Shown: positions 45,870 through 53,996 of the stretch, in pieces
Layout: each line of letters starts with the position of its first letter
Position numbering within the stretch: position 1 is the first letter of the stretch
Source of the DNA: CAWAMD01 sp963783045
Lineage (GTDB): Bacteria > Actinomycetota > Nitriliruptoria > Nitriliruptorales > Nitriliruptoraceae
Assembly: GCA_963783045.1 (NCBI GenBank)
Contig: CAWAMD010000005.1
Coordinates: 1-64,000 of the forward strand
Direction: 5' to 3'
Length of the DNA stretch: 64,000 nucleotides
Notes under the pieces: generated by a model
Seen by the model: only the letters and a program-made list of their open reading frames with translations
Databases searched by the model: none
Told to the model about the DNA's origin: nothing
Made by a program: the position numbers and the translations under genes

Positions 45870-45918
45870 GTCCTGGGTAGAAATCGTCCGGACAGGTCGG
45901 AGGAAATCGACCCAGGAC
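45870..45918. repeat. 49-bp imperfect palindrome, copy 2 (inverted relative to copy 1)
   Basis: The element starts GTCCTGGGTAGAAATCGTCCG and ends CGGAGGAAATCGACCCAGGAC. Its reverse complement matches the arms of the 11974-12022 element at nearly every position, while the central seven bases differ. It lies between the DUF4389 gene and the convergent lipoprotein gene. Confidence 0.75.
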
Positions 45919-46062
45919 GTCACGCGGGAACGCGCCGCAGCGGACGACGCTGCCGGCGAGCCAGCCGAACGTCGCGCCGGCGGCCACGGGAACGGGCCCG
46001 GAATCAGCGTCGGGTGCCGCGATCCGCGGCACCCGACGGTGTTGCTGGAGGCGTCGAGAACG

Positions 46063-47163
46063 TCAGCCGGAGAGGCCGCCGCCACCCATCGCCGAGCCAA
46101 GCTGCCCGAAGATCTTGAACAGGTCGACGTCCACGGCGTCCGCGGGCTTCTCGACGCCGCCGGAGAAGTCCGACAGCTGAGCGAGAACGAGCATCTTGTC
46201 GACGCCCTCCGGGAAGTCCTTGGCCGCGTCCTTGTTCATCTGGGCGAACTGGACCATGTCGAACCCGAGCTGGGACACCTTGCCGTCCTTGACCCAGACC
46301 TCGAGCGGGATGGTGGTGTCGGCGAGCTGCTGGTCGCTGTTCTCGAGGTCACCGAGGGCGCTGTCGAGCTGGCCCTGACCGCCCGGGACGAGCGAGCCGG
46401 CGGCCTTGCCGGCCTGCGACGCGAAGTCCTGGATGGCCTTGCCGGGCACCTTGAGCTCGATGTGCTGTCCGGCGTCCTCGTCACCGACGAAGGTGGCTTC
46501 GACGTCCTGGTCGACCATCTGCTGGAAGGCGTCGCTGATCTGCTTCGTGAGCTGCTCGGCGTCGCTCGGGGCTTCGGACGGCTGCTCGCTCGCGAGTCCG
46601 CTGAACATCGACATCAGCTGCTCGAGGCCGGTGACGTGGAGCCACTTGCCCTGGACGGCGGCGTCGACGAAGTCGAGACCCATGGCCTGTGCCTGGGTGA
46701 TGGCCTGCTGCACGTCGGCGGCGGCGGTGCCGCTCGTGTCGAACTTCTTCATGAGGTCCTGCACGGCAGCGCGCAGGTAGAGGTCCTTGCCGAGCATGCG
46801 CAGGTCGAACGCGTCGATGTCACCGACCTTCACGGCGACCTCGACCTGGTCGTCGTCGGCGTTGTCGGGCGTGTCCATGCCCGCGCCGGCGAACCGGATG
46901 GAGGAGTCCAGGAGCATCTGCGCCTGGTCGGCGGTCATGCCCTCGCCGGCGGCCTGCAGCGACTCCTTGGTCGAGTCGACCTTCAGCGTGACGCTCATGC
47001 CCTTGTAGTCGGACATCTTGGCGACGGCGTCCTGCACCGCCTGCTTCGGCTCCTTCGAGGCCTCGGCGCCGCTCGAGCCGCCACCGCAACCGGCAGCGGT
47101 CAGCAGCAGACCGGCGACGCTGAGAGCGCCGATCACCCGGCGGGTTCTGTATGAATGACGCAT
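46063..47163 (-). CDS. LppX/LprG-like lipoprotein
   Basis: The 366-residue lipoprotein has lipobox LLLTAAGCGGG at residues about 18-27 and a Gly/Ser/Glu linker. The body has repeated amphipathic strands and helices like those of LppX/LprG proteins that carry lipids across the envelope: KMSDYKGMSVTLKVD, RFAGAGMDTPDNADDDQVEV, GKWLHVTGLEQLMSMFSGL and TTIPLEVWVKDGKVSQLGFD. ATG 47163 was chosen over an upstream ATG (47178) because the signal peptide begins there. It is divergent from hrpB. Confidence 0.75.
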   Translation of the reverse strand: MRHSYRTRRVIGALSVAGLLLTAAGCGGGSSGAEASKEPKQAVQDAVAKMSDYKGMSVTLKVDSTKESLQAAGEGMTADQAQMLLDSSIRFAGAGMDTPDNADDDQVEVAVKVGDIDAFDLRMLGKDLYLRAAVQDLMKKFDTSGTAAADVQQAITQAQAMGLDFVDAAVQGKWLHVTGLEQLMSMFSGLASEQPSEAPSDAEQLTKQISDAFQQMVDQDVEATFVGDEDAGQHIELKVPGKAIQDFASQAGKAAGSLVPGGQGQLDSALGDLENSDQQLADTTIPLEVWVKDGKVSQLGFDMVQFAQMNKDAAKDFPEGVDKMLVLAQLSDFSGGVEKPADAVDVDLFKIFGQLGSAMGGGGLSG

Positions 47164-47350
47164 GGTGTGGGTCCCCACTTCGAGTAGGTGGACAGGCGGC
47201 GTTCACCCCCGCCGCACGATCCGTCCACTACGGATATCAGTGTCCTCTGGTCCGCGCCCAGAGGCGACCGGCAGCAACCGGCTGGTCCGATGGACCATAC
47301 CTCCCGGAGCCCCTGGTAGGCAGCAAGCGCCCGAAACCCGCGCGTCGGGC

Positions 47351-47383
47351 GAGCGACGCGAGAGCGACGCGAGAGCGACGCGA
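47351..47383 (+). repeat. Three 11-bp tandem repeats upstream of hrpB
   Basis: GAGCGACGCGA occurs three times in a row, ending 21 bases before the hrpB start. It may be simple slippage or affect expression. Confidence 0.5.
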
Positions 47384-47404
47384 GACGGTAGCGTCTGCCG
47401 GAAC

Positions 47405-50023
47405 GTGACGAACCGCGTCCCCGGACCAGCGCTGCCGATCGACGACGTGCTCGACAACGTCGTCGCGGCCGCCGCTGCGAACCGGCCGGTCGTGCTGCAG
47501 GCGCCGCCGGGCGCAGGGAAGACCACGAAGGTCCCTCTGGCGCTGCTCGGCGCGTCATGGCGAGGTCAGGCGCGCATCCTCGTCCTCGAACCCCGGCGCC
47601 TGGCGGCCCGGGCATCGGCCCGGCGGATGGCATCCCTGCTCGGTGAGCCCGTCGGACGCACGGTCGGCTACGTCACGCGTGACGATCGCAAGGTCTCTGC
47701 CGCCACCCGCATCGAGGTGGTCACCGAGGGCATCCTGGTGCGTCGGTTGCAGCACGACCTCGCGCTCGAGGGCGTCGCGGCGGTGGTCTTCGACGAGTTC
47801 CACGAGCGCAGCCTCGACGCGGACCTCGGGCTGGCGCTCACGCTGCAGACGCGCGAGGCCGTGCGTGAGGACCTGCGGGTCCTCGTCATGTCGGCCACGC
47901 TGGACGGGCACCGGATCGCCGAGCTGCTGCCCGACCCGGCCATCGTGACCAGCGTGGGCCGTGCCTACCCCGTCGAGACGCACCACCGGCCGTTCGCGGG
48001 CCCCGCGACGGGACCAGAGCTCGTGCCCGCCGTCACCGACGCGGTCGTGACCGCACTCGGCGAGACCGAAGGCGACGTGCTCGTCTTCCTCCCCGGCGCC
48101 CGCGAGATCCGACGCGTCGGGCGTCGTCTCGCGGACGCGTCGCTCGGGACCGGCGTGGCGGTGACGCCCCTGTACGGGGCGCTGCCGCCACAGGGGCAGG
48201 ACCGGGCCCTCGATCCCGCGCCGGCGGGCACCCGCAAGGTCGTGCTGTCCACCGACATCGCCGAGACGAGCTTGACCATCGAGGGCGTCCGGGTGGTGGT
48301 CGACGCGGGGCTGGCCCGCGTCCCGCGGTTCGACCCCCGGACGGGCATGTCGCGACTCGAGACGGTCCGGGTGTCGCGAGCCAGCGCCGACCAGCGGCGC
48401 GGGCGCGCCGGCCGGGTTGCCCCCGGGGTGTGCTACCGCTGCTGGTCCGAGCGCGAGGACCACGCGCTCGCGCCGTTCCGGGAGCCGGCGATCGTGCAGG
48501 CGGACCTGACCGGGTTCGCGCTGGAGATCGCCCGCTGGGGGGTGACCGACCCGGGCGAGCTCCGGCTGCTCGATCCGCCGCCGGGCCCCACCTACCGGCA
48601 GGCGGTGGCCCTGCTGCAGGACCTCGATGCGCTCGACGGCGCGGGGAGGATCACCGACCACGGGCGCGCCCTCGCGGACCTGCCGGTGCATCCGCGCCTG
48701 GCCCACATGATCGTCCGGGCCGGTGCACTCGGGCTGACGGGGCTGGCCTGTGACGTGGCCGCGCTGCTCGCCGATCGCGACCCCCTCTCGTGCCCGCCGG
48801 AGGCCTCCTGCGTGGATCTGACGATGCGGCTGCGTCTGCTGGCCGACCGTGGTGCTGCGCCGCCGTCGGGCGCCCACCTGAGGCGGGGCGCACTGTCCCG
48901 GGCGCGGCGGGAGGCGGGCCGGCTCCGGCGCGCCGTCGACGCGCCGAGCGCGGGGACCGTCGGTGCGCGGGCCGTGCGCGCGGGGGCCGTGGGGGCGGGG
49001 GCCGGCGATGCTCGAGCCGGCGATGCTCGAGCCGCCGGTGACGGGACGCTGCGCGACCCCGTCGGGGCGCTGCTCGCCTGGGCCTACCCCGACCGCATCG
49101 CGCAACGCCGCCCCGGCGCACGTGGCCGCTTCCTGCTCGCCAACGGTCGCGGTGCCGAGATGCCCGAGTCCGACGTGCTCGCCGGCGAGGACTACCTCGT
49201 GGTGGCCGACGTCGACCGGGGCCGGACCCGCGCACGCGTGTACCTCGCCGCGCCCATCGACCCCGACGAGCTTCGCCTGGTGCTGACCGAGCACCTCGTC
49301 GAGGAGCACACGGTCGCCTGGGACGACGAGGCCGGCGACGTGGTCGCCGAGGACCGCGAGCGCCTCGGCAGCCTCGTGCTCCGCCGGGTCCCGCTCGAGC
49401 ACGTCGACGACGCCGACGCGACGGCCGCGCTGCTCGACGGCGTGCGTCGCGTCGGCCTCGACCTGCTGGCGATCGACGGATCCGTCGCCGAGCTGCGCGA
49501 GCGGGCCGCCTTCCTGCGCGACGCGTTCGGCGATCCCTGGCCCGACTGGTCCGACGAGCACCTGCTGGCCACCCTCGAGGAGTGGCTGGCGCCCTTCCTC
49601 GCCGGCTGCCGGCGCCGGCGGGACCTCGCCAACGTCCCGGTGGCGCAGGCCTTGCTGGCCCGGCTGGACCATCGCCGGCGCCAGCAGCTCGACGAGCTCG
49701 CCCCGACCCACCTCCAGGTCCCGTCGGGATCGCGGATCCGGGTCGACTACGGGCACGGCGCCGTGCCGGTGCTGGCCGTCCGCGTGCAGGAGCTGTTCGG
49801 CGCGCGCCGGACGCCCACCGTCGCGGGTGGCCGGGTGCCCCTCATGCTCCACCTGCTCTCGCCGGCGCGGCGCCCCGTGCAGGTCACTCAGGACCTCGCC
49901 GGCTTCTGGGAGCGGGCCTACCCGCAGGTCCGCTCGGAGCTGCGGGGTCGCTACCCGAAGCACCCGTGGCCCGAGGACCCGCTGTCCGCGACCCCCACAC
50001 GCCGGACGAAGCGCCGGTCCTGA
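47405..50023 (+). CDS. hrpB: ATP-dependent RNA helicase HrpB
   Basis: The 872-residue DEAH-type helicase has Walker A QAPPGAGKTTKVPLALL near residue 35, LVLEPRRLAARASARRM (motif Ia), VVFDEFHERSLDADLGLAL (motif II, DEFH) near 125, VMSATLD (motif III), VVLSTDIAETSLTIEGV (motif V) and SADQRRGRAGRVAPG (motif VI). The HrpB-specific C-terminal half includes RVDYGHGAVPVLAVRVQELF and the end PVQVTQDLAGFWERAYPQVR, which is diagnostic. An Ala/Gly-rich insert of about 35 residues near 530 includes two tandem 15-bp repeats (49001-49030). The GTG at 47405 has only a weak ribosome binding site. Confidence 0.95.
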   Translation: MTNRVPGPALPIDDVLDNVVAAAAANRPVVLQAPPGAGKTTKVPLALLGASWRGQARILVLEPRRLAARASARRMASLLGEPVGRTVGYVTRDDRKVSAATRIEVVTEGILVRRLQHDLALEGVAAVVFDEFHERSLDADLGLALTLQTREAVREDLRVLVMSATLDGHRIAELLPDPAIVTSVGRAYPVETHHRPFAGPATGPELVPAVTDAVVTALGETEGDVLVFLPGAREIRRVGRRLADASLGTGVAVTPLYGALPPQGQDRALDPAPAGTRKVVLSTDIAETSLTIEGVRVVVDAGLARVPRFDPRTGMSRLETVRVSRASADQRRGRAGRVAPGVCYRCWSEREDHALAPFREPAIVQADLTGFALEIARWGVTDPGELRLLDPPPGPTYRQAVALLQDLDALDGAGRITDHGRALADLPVHPRLAHMIVRAGALGLTGLACDVAALLADRDPLSCPPEASCVDLTMRLRLLADRGAAPPSGAHLRRGALSRARREAGRLRRAVDAPSAGTVGARAVRAGAVGAGAGDARAGDARAAGDGTLRDPVGALLAWAYPDRIAQRRPGARGRFLLANGRGAEMPESDVLAGEDYLVVADVDRGRTRARVYLAAPIDPDELRLVLTEHLVEEHTVAWDDEAGDVVAEDRERLGSLVLRRVPLEHVDDADATAALLDGVRRVGLDLLAIDGSVAELRERAAFLRDAFGDPWPDWSDEHLLATLEEWLAPFLAGCRRRRDLANVPVAQALLARLDHRRRQQLDELAPTHLQVPSGSRIRVDYGHGAVPVLAVRVQELFGARRTPTVAGGRVPLMLHLLSPARRPVQVTQDLAGFWERAYPQVRSELRGRYPKHPWPEDPLSATPTRRTKRRS

Positions 50024-50124
50024 CGCGGTGGCCGGCCCCGGGACGCTGACCCGGCCGCGGGCGGGCGCACGTCCGGGGGACTCGCCGGAGCCGGACCTGG
50101 GTGCAGGACCGACAACCTCGCCTG

Positions 50125-50146
50125 TCGAACACCTGTTCGGTATGCT
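50125..50146 (+). promoter_or_regulatory. LexA (SOS) box and -10 element of alkB
   Basis: TCGAACACCTGTTCGG at 50125-50140 matches the actinobacterial SOS box TCGAAC-N4-GTTCGA at 11 of 12 defined positions. TATGCT at 50141-50146 directly follows and looks like a -10 box. The spacing predicts transcription starting at about 50153-50154, where the ATG lies, so the mRNA may be leaderless. Confidence 0.75.
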
Positions 50147-50153
50147 CGTGGCC

Positions 50154-50789
50154 ATGGGAGACGTGACCAGCACCCTGCCGGCGCCGGCGATGCAGCCCAC
50201 GCTGCTCGGTGGCGGCGAGATCCGCCCGGGTGACCTCGACACGCTGCGGCGCACCGAGCTCGACCACGGGGCCTGGGTCGATCACGCCAGCGGGTGGCTC
50301 CGCGGTGCTGACGAGTGCTACGCCCGGGTGCTGTCAGCCGGCGACTGGCACGCCGGCGAGATGCTCATGTACGGGGAACGGGTGGCGCAGCCTCGGCTGA
50401 CGTCGTGGTGGAGCGTCGGCGCGGTGCCCGCGGAGCTCACCGTCCTCGACGAGCTCGCGGGCGCCCTGTCGGACCGCTACGGCGTCGCGTTCACGTCCAT
50501 CGGCTGCAACCTCTACCGCGACGGTCGCGACAGCGTCGCCTGGCACGGGGACCGCATCGCCCGGGACCGCACCGTGGCGACGATCGCGATCCTGTCGCTC
50601 GGGGAGCGGCGGCCCTTCCGGCTCCGTCCCCGCGGGGGCGGAGCCTCGCTGCCCTTCGCGCTCGGGCGCGGAGACCTGCTCGTCATGGGCGGGACGTGCC
50701 AGCGGACCTGGCAGCACACCGTGCCGAAGGTCGCCTCGGCCGGACCGCGCATCAGCGTCACCTTCCGCCACGAGTACGGCCCCCTCTGA
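50154..50789 (+). CDS. alkB: Alpha-ketoglutarate-dependent dioxygenase AlkB
   Basis: The 211-residue protein repairs alkylated DNA or RNA bases. The iron and 2-oxoglutarate ligands are visible: SVAWHGDRIARD (H-x-D), QHTVPKV (second His) and PRISVTFRHEYG (Arg binding 2-oxoglutarate). Also typical are LTSWWSVGA and FTSIGCNLYRDGRDS. ATG 50154 was preferred over 50142 because the -10 box overlaps the latter. Control by LexA is predicted from the SOS box. The gene lies alone behind hrpB, separated by 100 bases. Confidence 0.9.
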   Translation: MGDVTSTLPAPAMQPTLLGGGEIRPGDLDTLRRTELDHGAWVDHASGWLRGADECYARVLSAGDWHAGEMLMYGERVAQPRLTSWWSVGAVPAELTVLDELAGALSDRYGVAFTSIGCNLYRDGRDSVAWHGDRIARDRTVATIAILSLGERRPFRLRPRGGGASLPFALGRGDLLVMGGTCQRTWQHTVPKVASAGPRISVTFRHEYGPL

Positions 50790-50850
50790 GCCCGGCACGG
50801 CCCCGGCACGGCCCCGGGTGCGGCCCCGGGTGCGGCCCCGGTGCGGCCCC

Positions 50851-51060
50851 GGGATTCAGAAACCGTCGCCAACGCGGGTTGTGGGGCCGGGACGCCGTTC
50901 CCGTGCGCCCCTGGGATTCAGAAACCGTCGCCGGCGGCGGTTTCTGGGCGACGGGCGTCGTTGTGGTGCGCCGCCTGGGTCAGGAACTGTCGCCCGTGGC
51001 GGTTTCGGCCCGCGGAGGCCGGACCGGCCGCGCGTCCGCCGACCGAAACCGCCGCGGGCC
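50851..51060 (+). repeat. Degenerate 62-64-bp tandem repeats with internal hairpins
   Basis: GGGATTCAGAAACCGTCGCC occurs exactly at 50851 and 50913, and GGGTCAGGAACTGTCGCC at 50977, giving periods of 62 and 64 bases. In the second unit AGAAACCGTCGCC and GGCGGCGGTTTCT can form a 13-bp stem with one mismatch. A related GGCGGTTTCGG at about 50998 and CCGAAACCGCC at about 51044 could pair over a longer range. The stretch 50790-50850 before it is a GGTGCGGCCCC repeat. No coding frame is convincing. Confidence 0.6.
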
Positions 51061-51183
51061 CGACCCGAAACGAAACCACGCCGCAGGCCCCGTGACCCTC
51101 GGCCGCGCATCAGAGGCCGTCCGGCAGGCCCCGACCGCACCCGCCGCCCGTAGCGTCGACAGCAGACCTCGTCGGAGACACCC

Positions 51184-51927
51184 ATGTCGCTGCCCATCCA
51201 CTCCCACGCCCGCACACCCCTCGGGCTGCTCGCGGTGATCCTCCTCGGCGGTGCGCTGCTGCTGGCCGGCTGCGCCAACGACCTCGTCCGCGCCTCGGGG
51301 ACCGTCGTCGACCGCGACGTGTCGGTCGGCGGATTCCGTTCGATCGAGGCGAGCCACACCTTCCACGTGCGCTACACGCCCGGCGGGGATGCCGGGGTCA
51401 CCCTCCACGTCGACCAGAACGTCATCGACGACGTGGTCGCCGAGATCCGCGGCGACGCGCTGGTCCTCTCGGTCGACGGCGTGAGCACGCTCGGGAGCAT
51501 GACGATCGAGGCGGACGTGACCGGCCCGGCCGTCGAGCGGCTCGAGGCGAGCGGCGCCGCCCGCATCGAGGTGACCGGCCCGTTGGCGTCGAAGCAGGTC
51601 CAGCTCGTCGTCGAGGGTGCCAGCCGCCTGGACGGGCCGGTGGCCGTGAAGGACCTGGCGCTCGACGTGTCCGGCGCGTCCCGTGTCACGCTCAGCGGCA
51701 CCGCCGACCAGCTCCACGGAACGGTCTCGGGTGCGAGCCGGCTGAGCGGCGAGGAGCTCACCGCGACCGACGCCGACCTCGACGTCTCGGGTGCCTCTCG
51801 GGCCGACGTGACCGTGACCGGCGACCTGACCTACGACGTGTCCGGCGCCTCGCGGCTCACCTACGCCGGTGGGGCGACCAGCGGCCACGGCGAGACGAGC
51901 GGCGGCTCCTCGGCCACCGAGCGCTGA
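51184..51927 (+). CDS. DUF2807 (head GIN domain) lipoprotein
   Basis: The 247-residue lipoprotein has lipobox LLLAGCAND at about residue 27-35. The mature protein starts with ASGTVVDRDVSVGGFRSIEA, the DUF2807 signature, and then forms a right-handed beta-solenoid-like series with recurring SGAS(R/T) turns (DVSGASRVTL, VSGASRLSG, VSGASRADVT, VSGASRLTYA). It probably sits on the outer face of the membrane. GGAG precedes ATG 51184. It is convergent with the CehA-like gene. Confidence 0.85.
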   Translation: MSLPIHSHARTPLGLLAVILLGGALLLAGCANDLVRASGTVVDRDVSVGGFRSIEASHTFHVRYTPGGDAGVTLHVDQNVIDDVVAEIRGDALVLSVDGVSTLGSMTIEADVTGPAVERLEASGAARIEVTGPLASKQVQLVVEGASRLDGPVAVKDLALDVSGASRVTLSGTADQLHGTVSGASRLSGEELTATDADLDVSGASRADVTVTGDLTYDVSGASRLTYAGGATSGHGETSGGSSATER

Positions 51928-51932
51928 CCGCC

Positions 51933-53186
51933 TCATCCCGTCGACGCCGGCGGGGCGTCGAGGTAGAGCGCCGAGGTCATCGCGAGCACCCCGAGCGCGT
52001 TGTGGCAGTAGGTCGTCCGCTCGCCGACGACCGGGTCGCAGGCCGCCTGCCGCACGTCGGTCCCGTCGGGCTCGACGACCTCGGCGCGGACCCAGGTCAC
52101 GTCGTCGGGCACGGTGAACGTGTGGACGAACTCGGCGCCGGCGACCGGGACGGGGTCGGTCATGGCGCGATGGCCCGTGCCGATCACCCGGACGAACGAT
52201 CCCGGTGCCCCGGTGACGCGGACCCGCAGCATCGTGCCGGCCGGCACGGTGTCGCCCATCATCGACTCGAAGGTCCCGTCGGCGTCCGCGTCCGCCTCGA
52301 TCACCAGCCGCGGCCCGCCCATCGCCGGCGGCTCGTGGGCGATGAAGGTCCGGCCGGCCCGCAGCCCCTCGAGGATGGCGGCGGGCGAGCGGTCCCGTGC
52401 GTACACCCAGGTGGTCGGCTGCCCGACGCCCTGCACGGCGGTGGTCGATACCCAGTGGTTGTCCGACCCGCCGGTCGCGGTCACGTGCTCGCCGGCGTCG
52501 AGGAAGCCCTCCCAGAAGCGGATCGCCGCGTCGTTGTTGGACGCCGACGGTGCCGGCGGCTGGTACCGGCGGGTGATGTTCCAGACCTCGACGGTGTCGG
52601 GGACAACGTCGTGCCCGTAGCCCCAGTCGAGCCGGTCGGGATCGGTCGCGTCGACCACGCCGTCGGCGGGATGGTTGATCTGGAACACGCCGCCGTCGGC
52701 GCGCAGCCGCTGCGCGAGCGAGCGCACCTGACCGGCGCGCTCGTGCTGCTCGGCGTACACCCGCTCGGCGCCGAGCATCTGCGCGTGGCCGTCGAGCGAC
52801 GCCTCGTACGCGGGGAGTCCGATGACCCCGTGGCTCGCGAAGCCCGGGTCAGACTGCGAGCGCACGTCGTTGTGGTCGGTGATCGCGAGGAAGTCCAGAC
52901 CCCGGGACGCGGCGATCGCGAACTGGCCCTCGACGGTGTGGCCCGCCGTGTACGCCTCGTCGGGTCCGGTGTTGTCGTCGCCCGGCCCGCCGTAGCTGTC
53001 GTGCGAGTAGGTCGTGTGGACGTGGAGGTCGCCGGCGAGCCACACCCCGCCGCGCTGCGGCGTCGAAGGTGTGGTGACGGCGTCCGCGCTGCTGCCCGGT
53101 GCGAGGGCTGCCAGGGCGAGGACGGCGAGCAGCGCGGCGGCCAGGGGGCGGGGCATGGGCGTCGTCCGGGTCCGGGGGGGTGGCAT
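51933..53186 (-). CDS. Secreted CehA/McbA-like metallohydrolase (PHP domain)
   Basis: This 417-residue protein has a signal peptide (PLAAALLAVLALAALAPGSSA). The PHP metal motifs are GDLHVHTTYSHDSYGG near residue 52, FLAITDHNDV near 100, FQINHPADG near 170 and TATGGSDNHW near 240. CehA/McbA relatives hydrolyse carbamates or other esters; the natural substrate is open. An ATG at 53156 would also keep the signal peptide. A long Thr/Val-rich C-terminal domain (after 300) looks like an immunoglobulin-type fold. Confidence 0.8.
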   Translation of the reverse strand: MPPPRTRTTPMPRPLAAALLAVLALAALAPGSSADAVTTPSTPQRGGVWLAGDLHVHTTYSHDSYGGPGDDNTGPDEAYTAGHTVEGQFAIAASRGLDFLAITDHNDVRSQSDPGFASHGVIGLPAYEASLDGHAQMLGAERVYAEQHERAGQVRSLAQRLRADGGVFQINHPADGVVDATDPDRLDWGYGHDVVPDTVEVWNITRRYQPPAPSASNNDAAIRFWEGFLDAGEHVTATGGSDNHWVSTTAVQGVGQPTTWVYARDRSPAAILEGLRAGRTFIAHEPPAMGGPRLVIEADADADGTFESMMGDTVPAGTMLRVRVTGAPGSFVRVIGTGHRAMTDPVPVAGAEFVHTFTVPDDVTWVRAEVVEPDGTDVRQAACDPVVGERTTYCHNALGVLAMTSALYLDAPPASTG

Positions 53187-53234
53187 CGCCCGGTGACTTC
53201 GCCGCCGGTGCCCGCGTCCCCTGCTGCGGGGCGG

Positions 53235-53929
53235 TCAGGCCGTCAGCAGGTACCGCGTCCCGACGCTGTTCTGGATGAACGCCTCCGGCAGCGCGGCGGC
53301 GATCGCGTGCGTCGCCTTCCAGCCCGTGCAGTGCGCAGGCACCACCACCTCCGGTGCGAGGTCGACGAGCGCGTCGACGGTCGGCGGGATGATCGGCTCG
53401 AACAGCACGCCGGACAGGTGGAACCCGCCGAGGACCGCGTGGATGCGGTCCTCGCCGGAGAGCCGTCGGGCGTGGTGCAGGATGTTGACCACGCCGGCGT
53501 GCCCGCAGCCGGTCATCACGACCAGGCCCTTGCCGGCGACGTTCACCACGAGTGCCTGGTCGTCGAGGATGAGCGGGTCCGCGGTCCAGGTGGCGTCGCG
53601 GCGTGCCTCGTGGACGGCGAAGCCCTGCTCGAAGGTGGTGGTGCGGTCCACCTCCCCGGTGACGAGCACCGCCCCGTCGAGCAGCAGCGAGGCCTCGGGG
53701 CGCTCGACGAGGTCGAAGCCGGCGTCGGCGAGCGCGTCGGGAGGGTGCCACCGACCAGCGACGTGCGGACGGCCGGCCCCTGGTCTGCGAGCAGCAGGTC
53801 GCTGACGTTGTCGACCAGCGTCGTGATCGTCACCCCGTCGACGGGCTCGAGCGGGATCGGCTCGGGCGGTTCGGCCGCGGTGGCGGGGCGGGGCGCAACC
53901 CGCACCAGGGCATCCGGGTCCATGCACAT
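53235..53929 (-). pseudogene. Metallo-beta-lactamase-fold hydrolase lacking its metal site
   Basis: From ATG 53929 (after GAGGAGG) the frame reads PEPIPLEPVDGVTITTLVDN, then VSDLLLADQGPAVRTSLVGG, the normal start of COG1237-type MBL proteins. At about 53750 the frame shifts and the text resumes at PPDALADAGFDLVERPEASLLL and continues normally (LVTGEVDRTTTFEQGF, DDQALVVNVAGKGLVVMTGC then GHAGVVNILHHARRL) to the stop. The segment in between, about 100 residues in relatives and including the H-x-H-x-D-H zinc motif, is absent. The protein cannot be an active hydrolase of this type. Confidence 0.65.
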
Positions 53930-53996
53930 CGGCCTACCTCCTCGGGGCCGCACCGGGCTCGGCACCGGGCGTGCCGGGGCCTCGATGCTGACAGCG

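Noticed and set aside
45409..46000. Additional genes in the GC-rich gap around 45.4-46.0 kb
   Set aside because: Frames are open on both strands because the DNA is almost free of A and T; only a tentative 46-residue membrane peptide was kept.
50851..51060. CRISPR array
   Set aside because: Only two exact repeats and one degenerate copy, with no conserved repeat of 24-40 bases, variable spacers or cas genes nearby.
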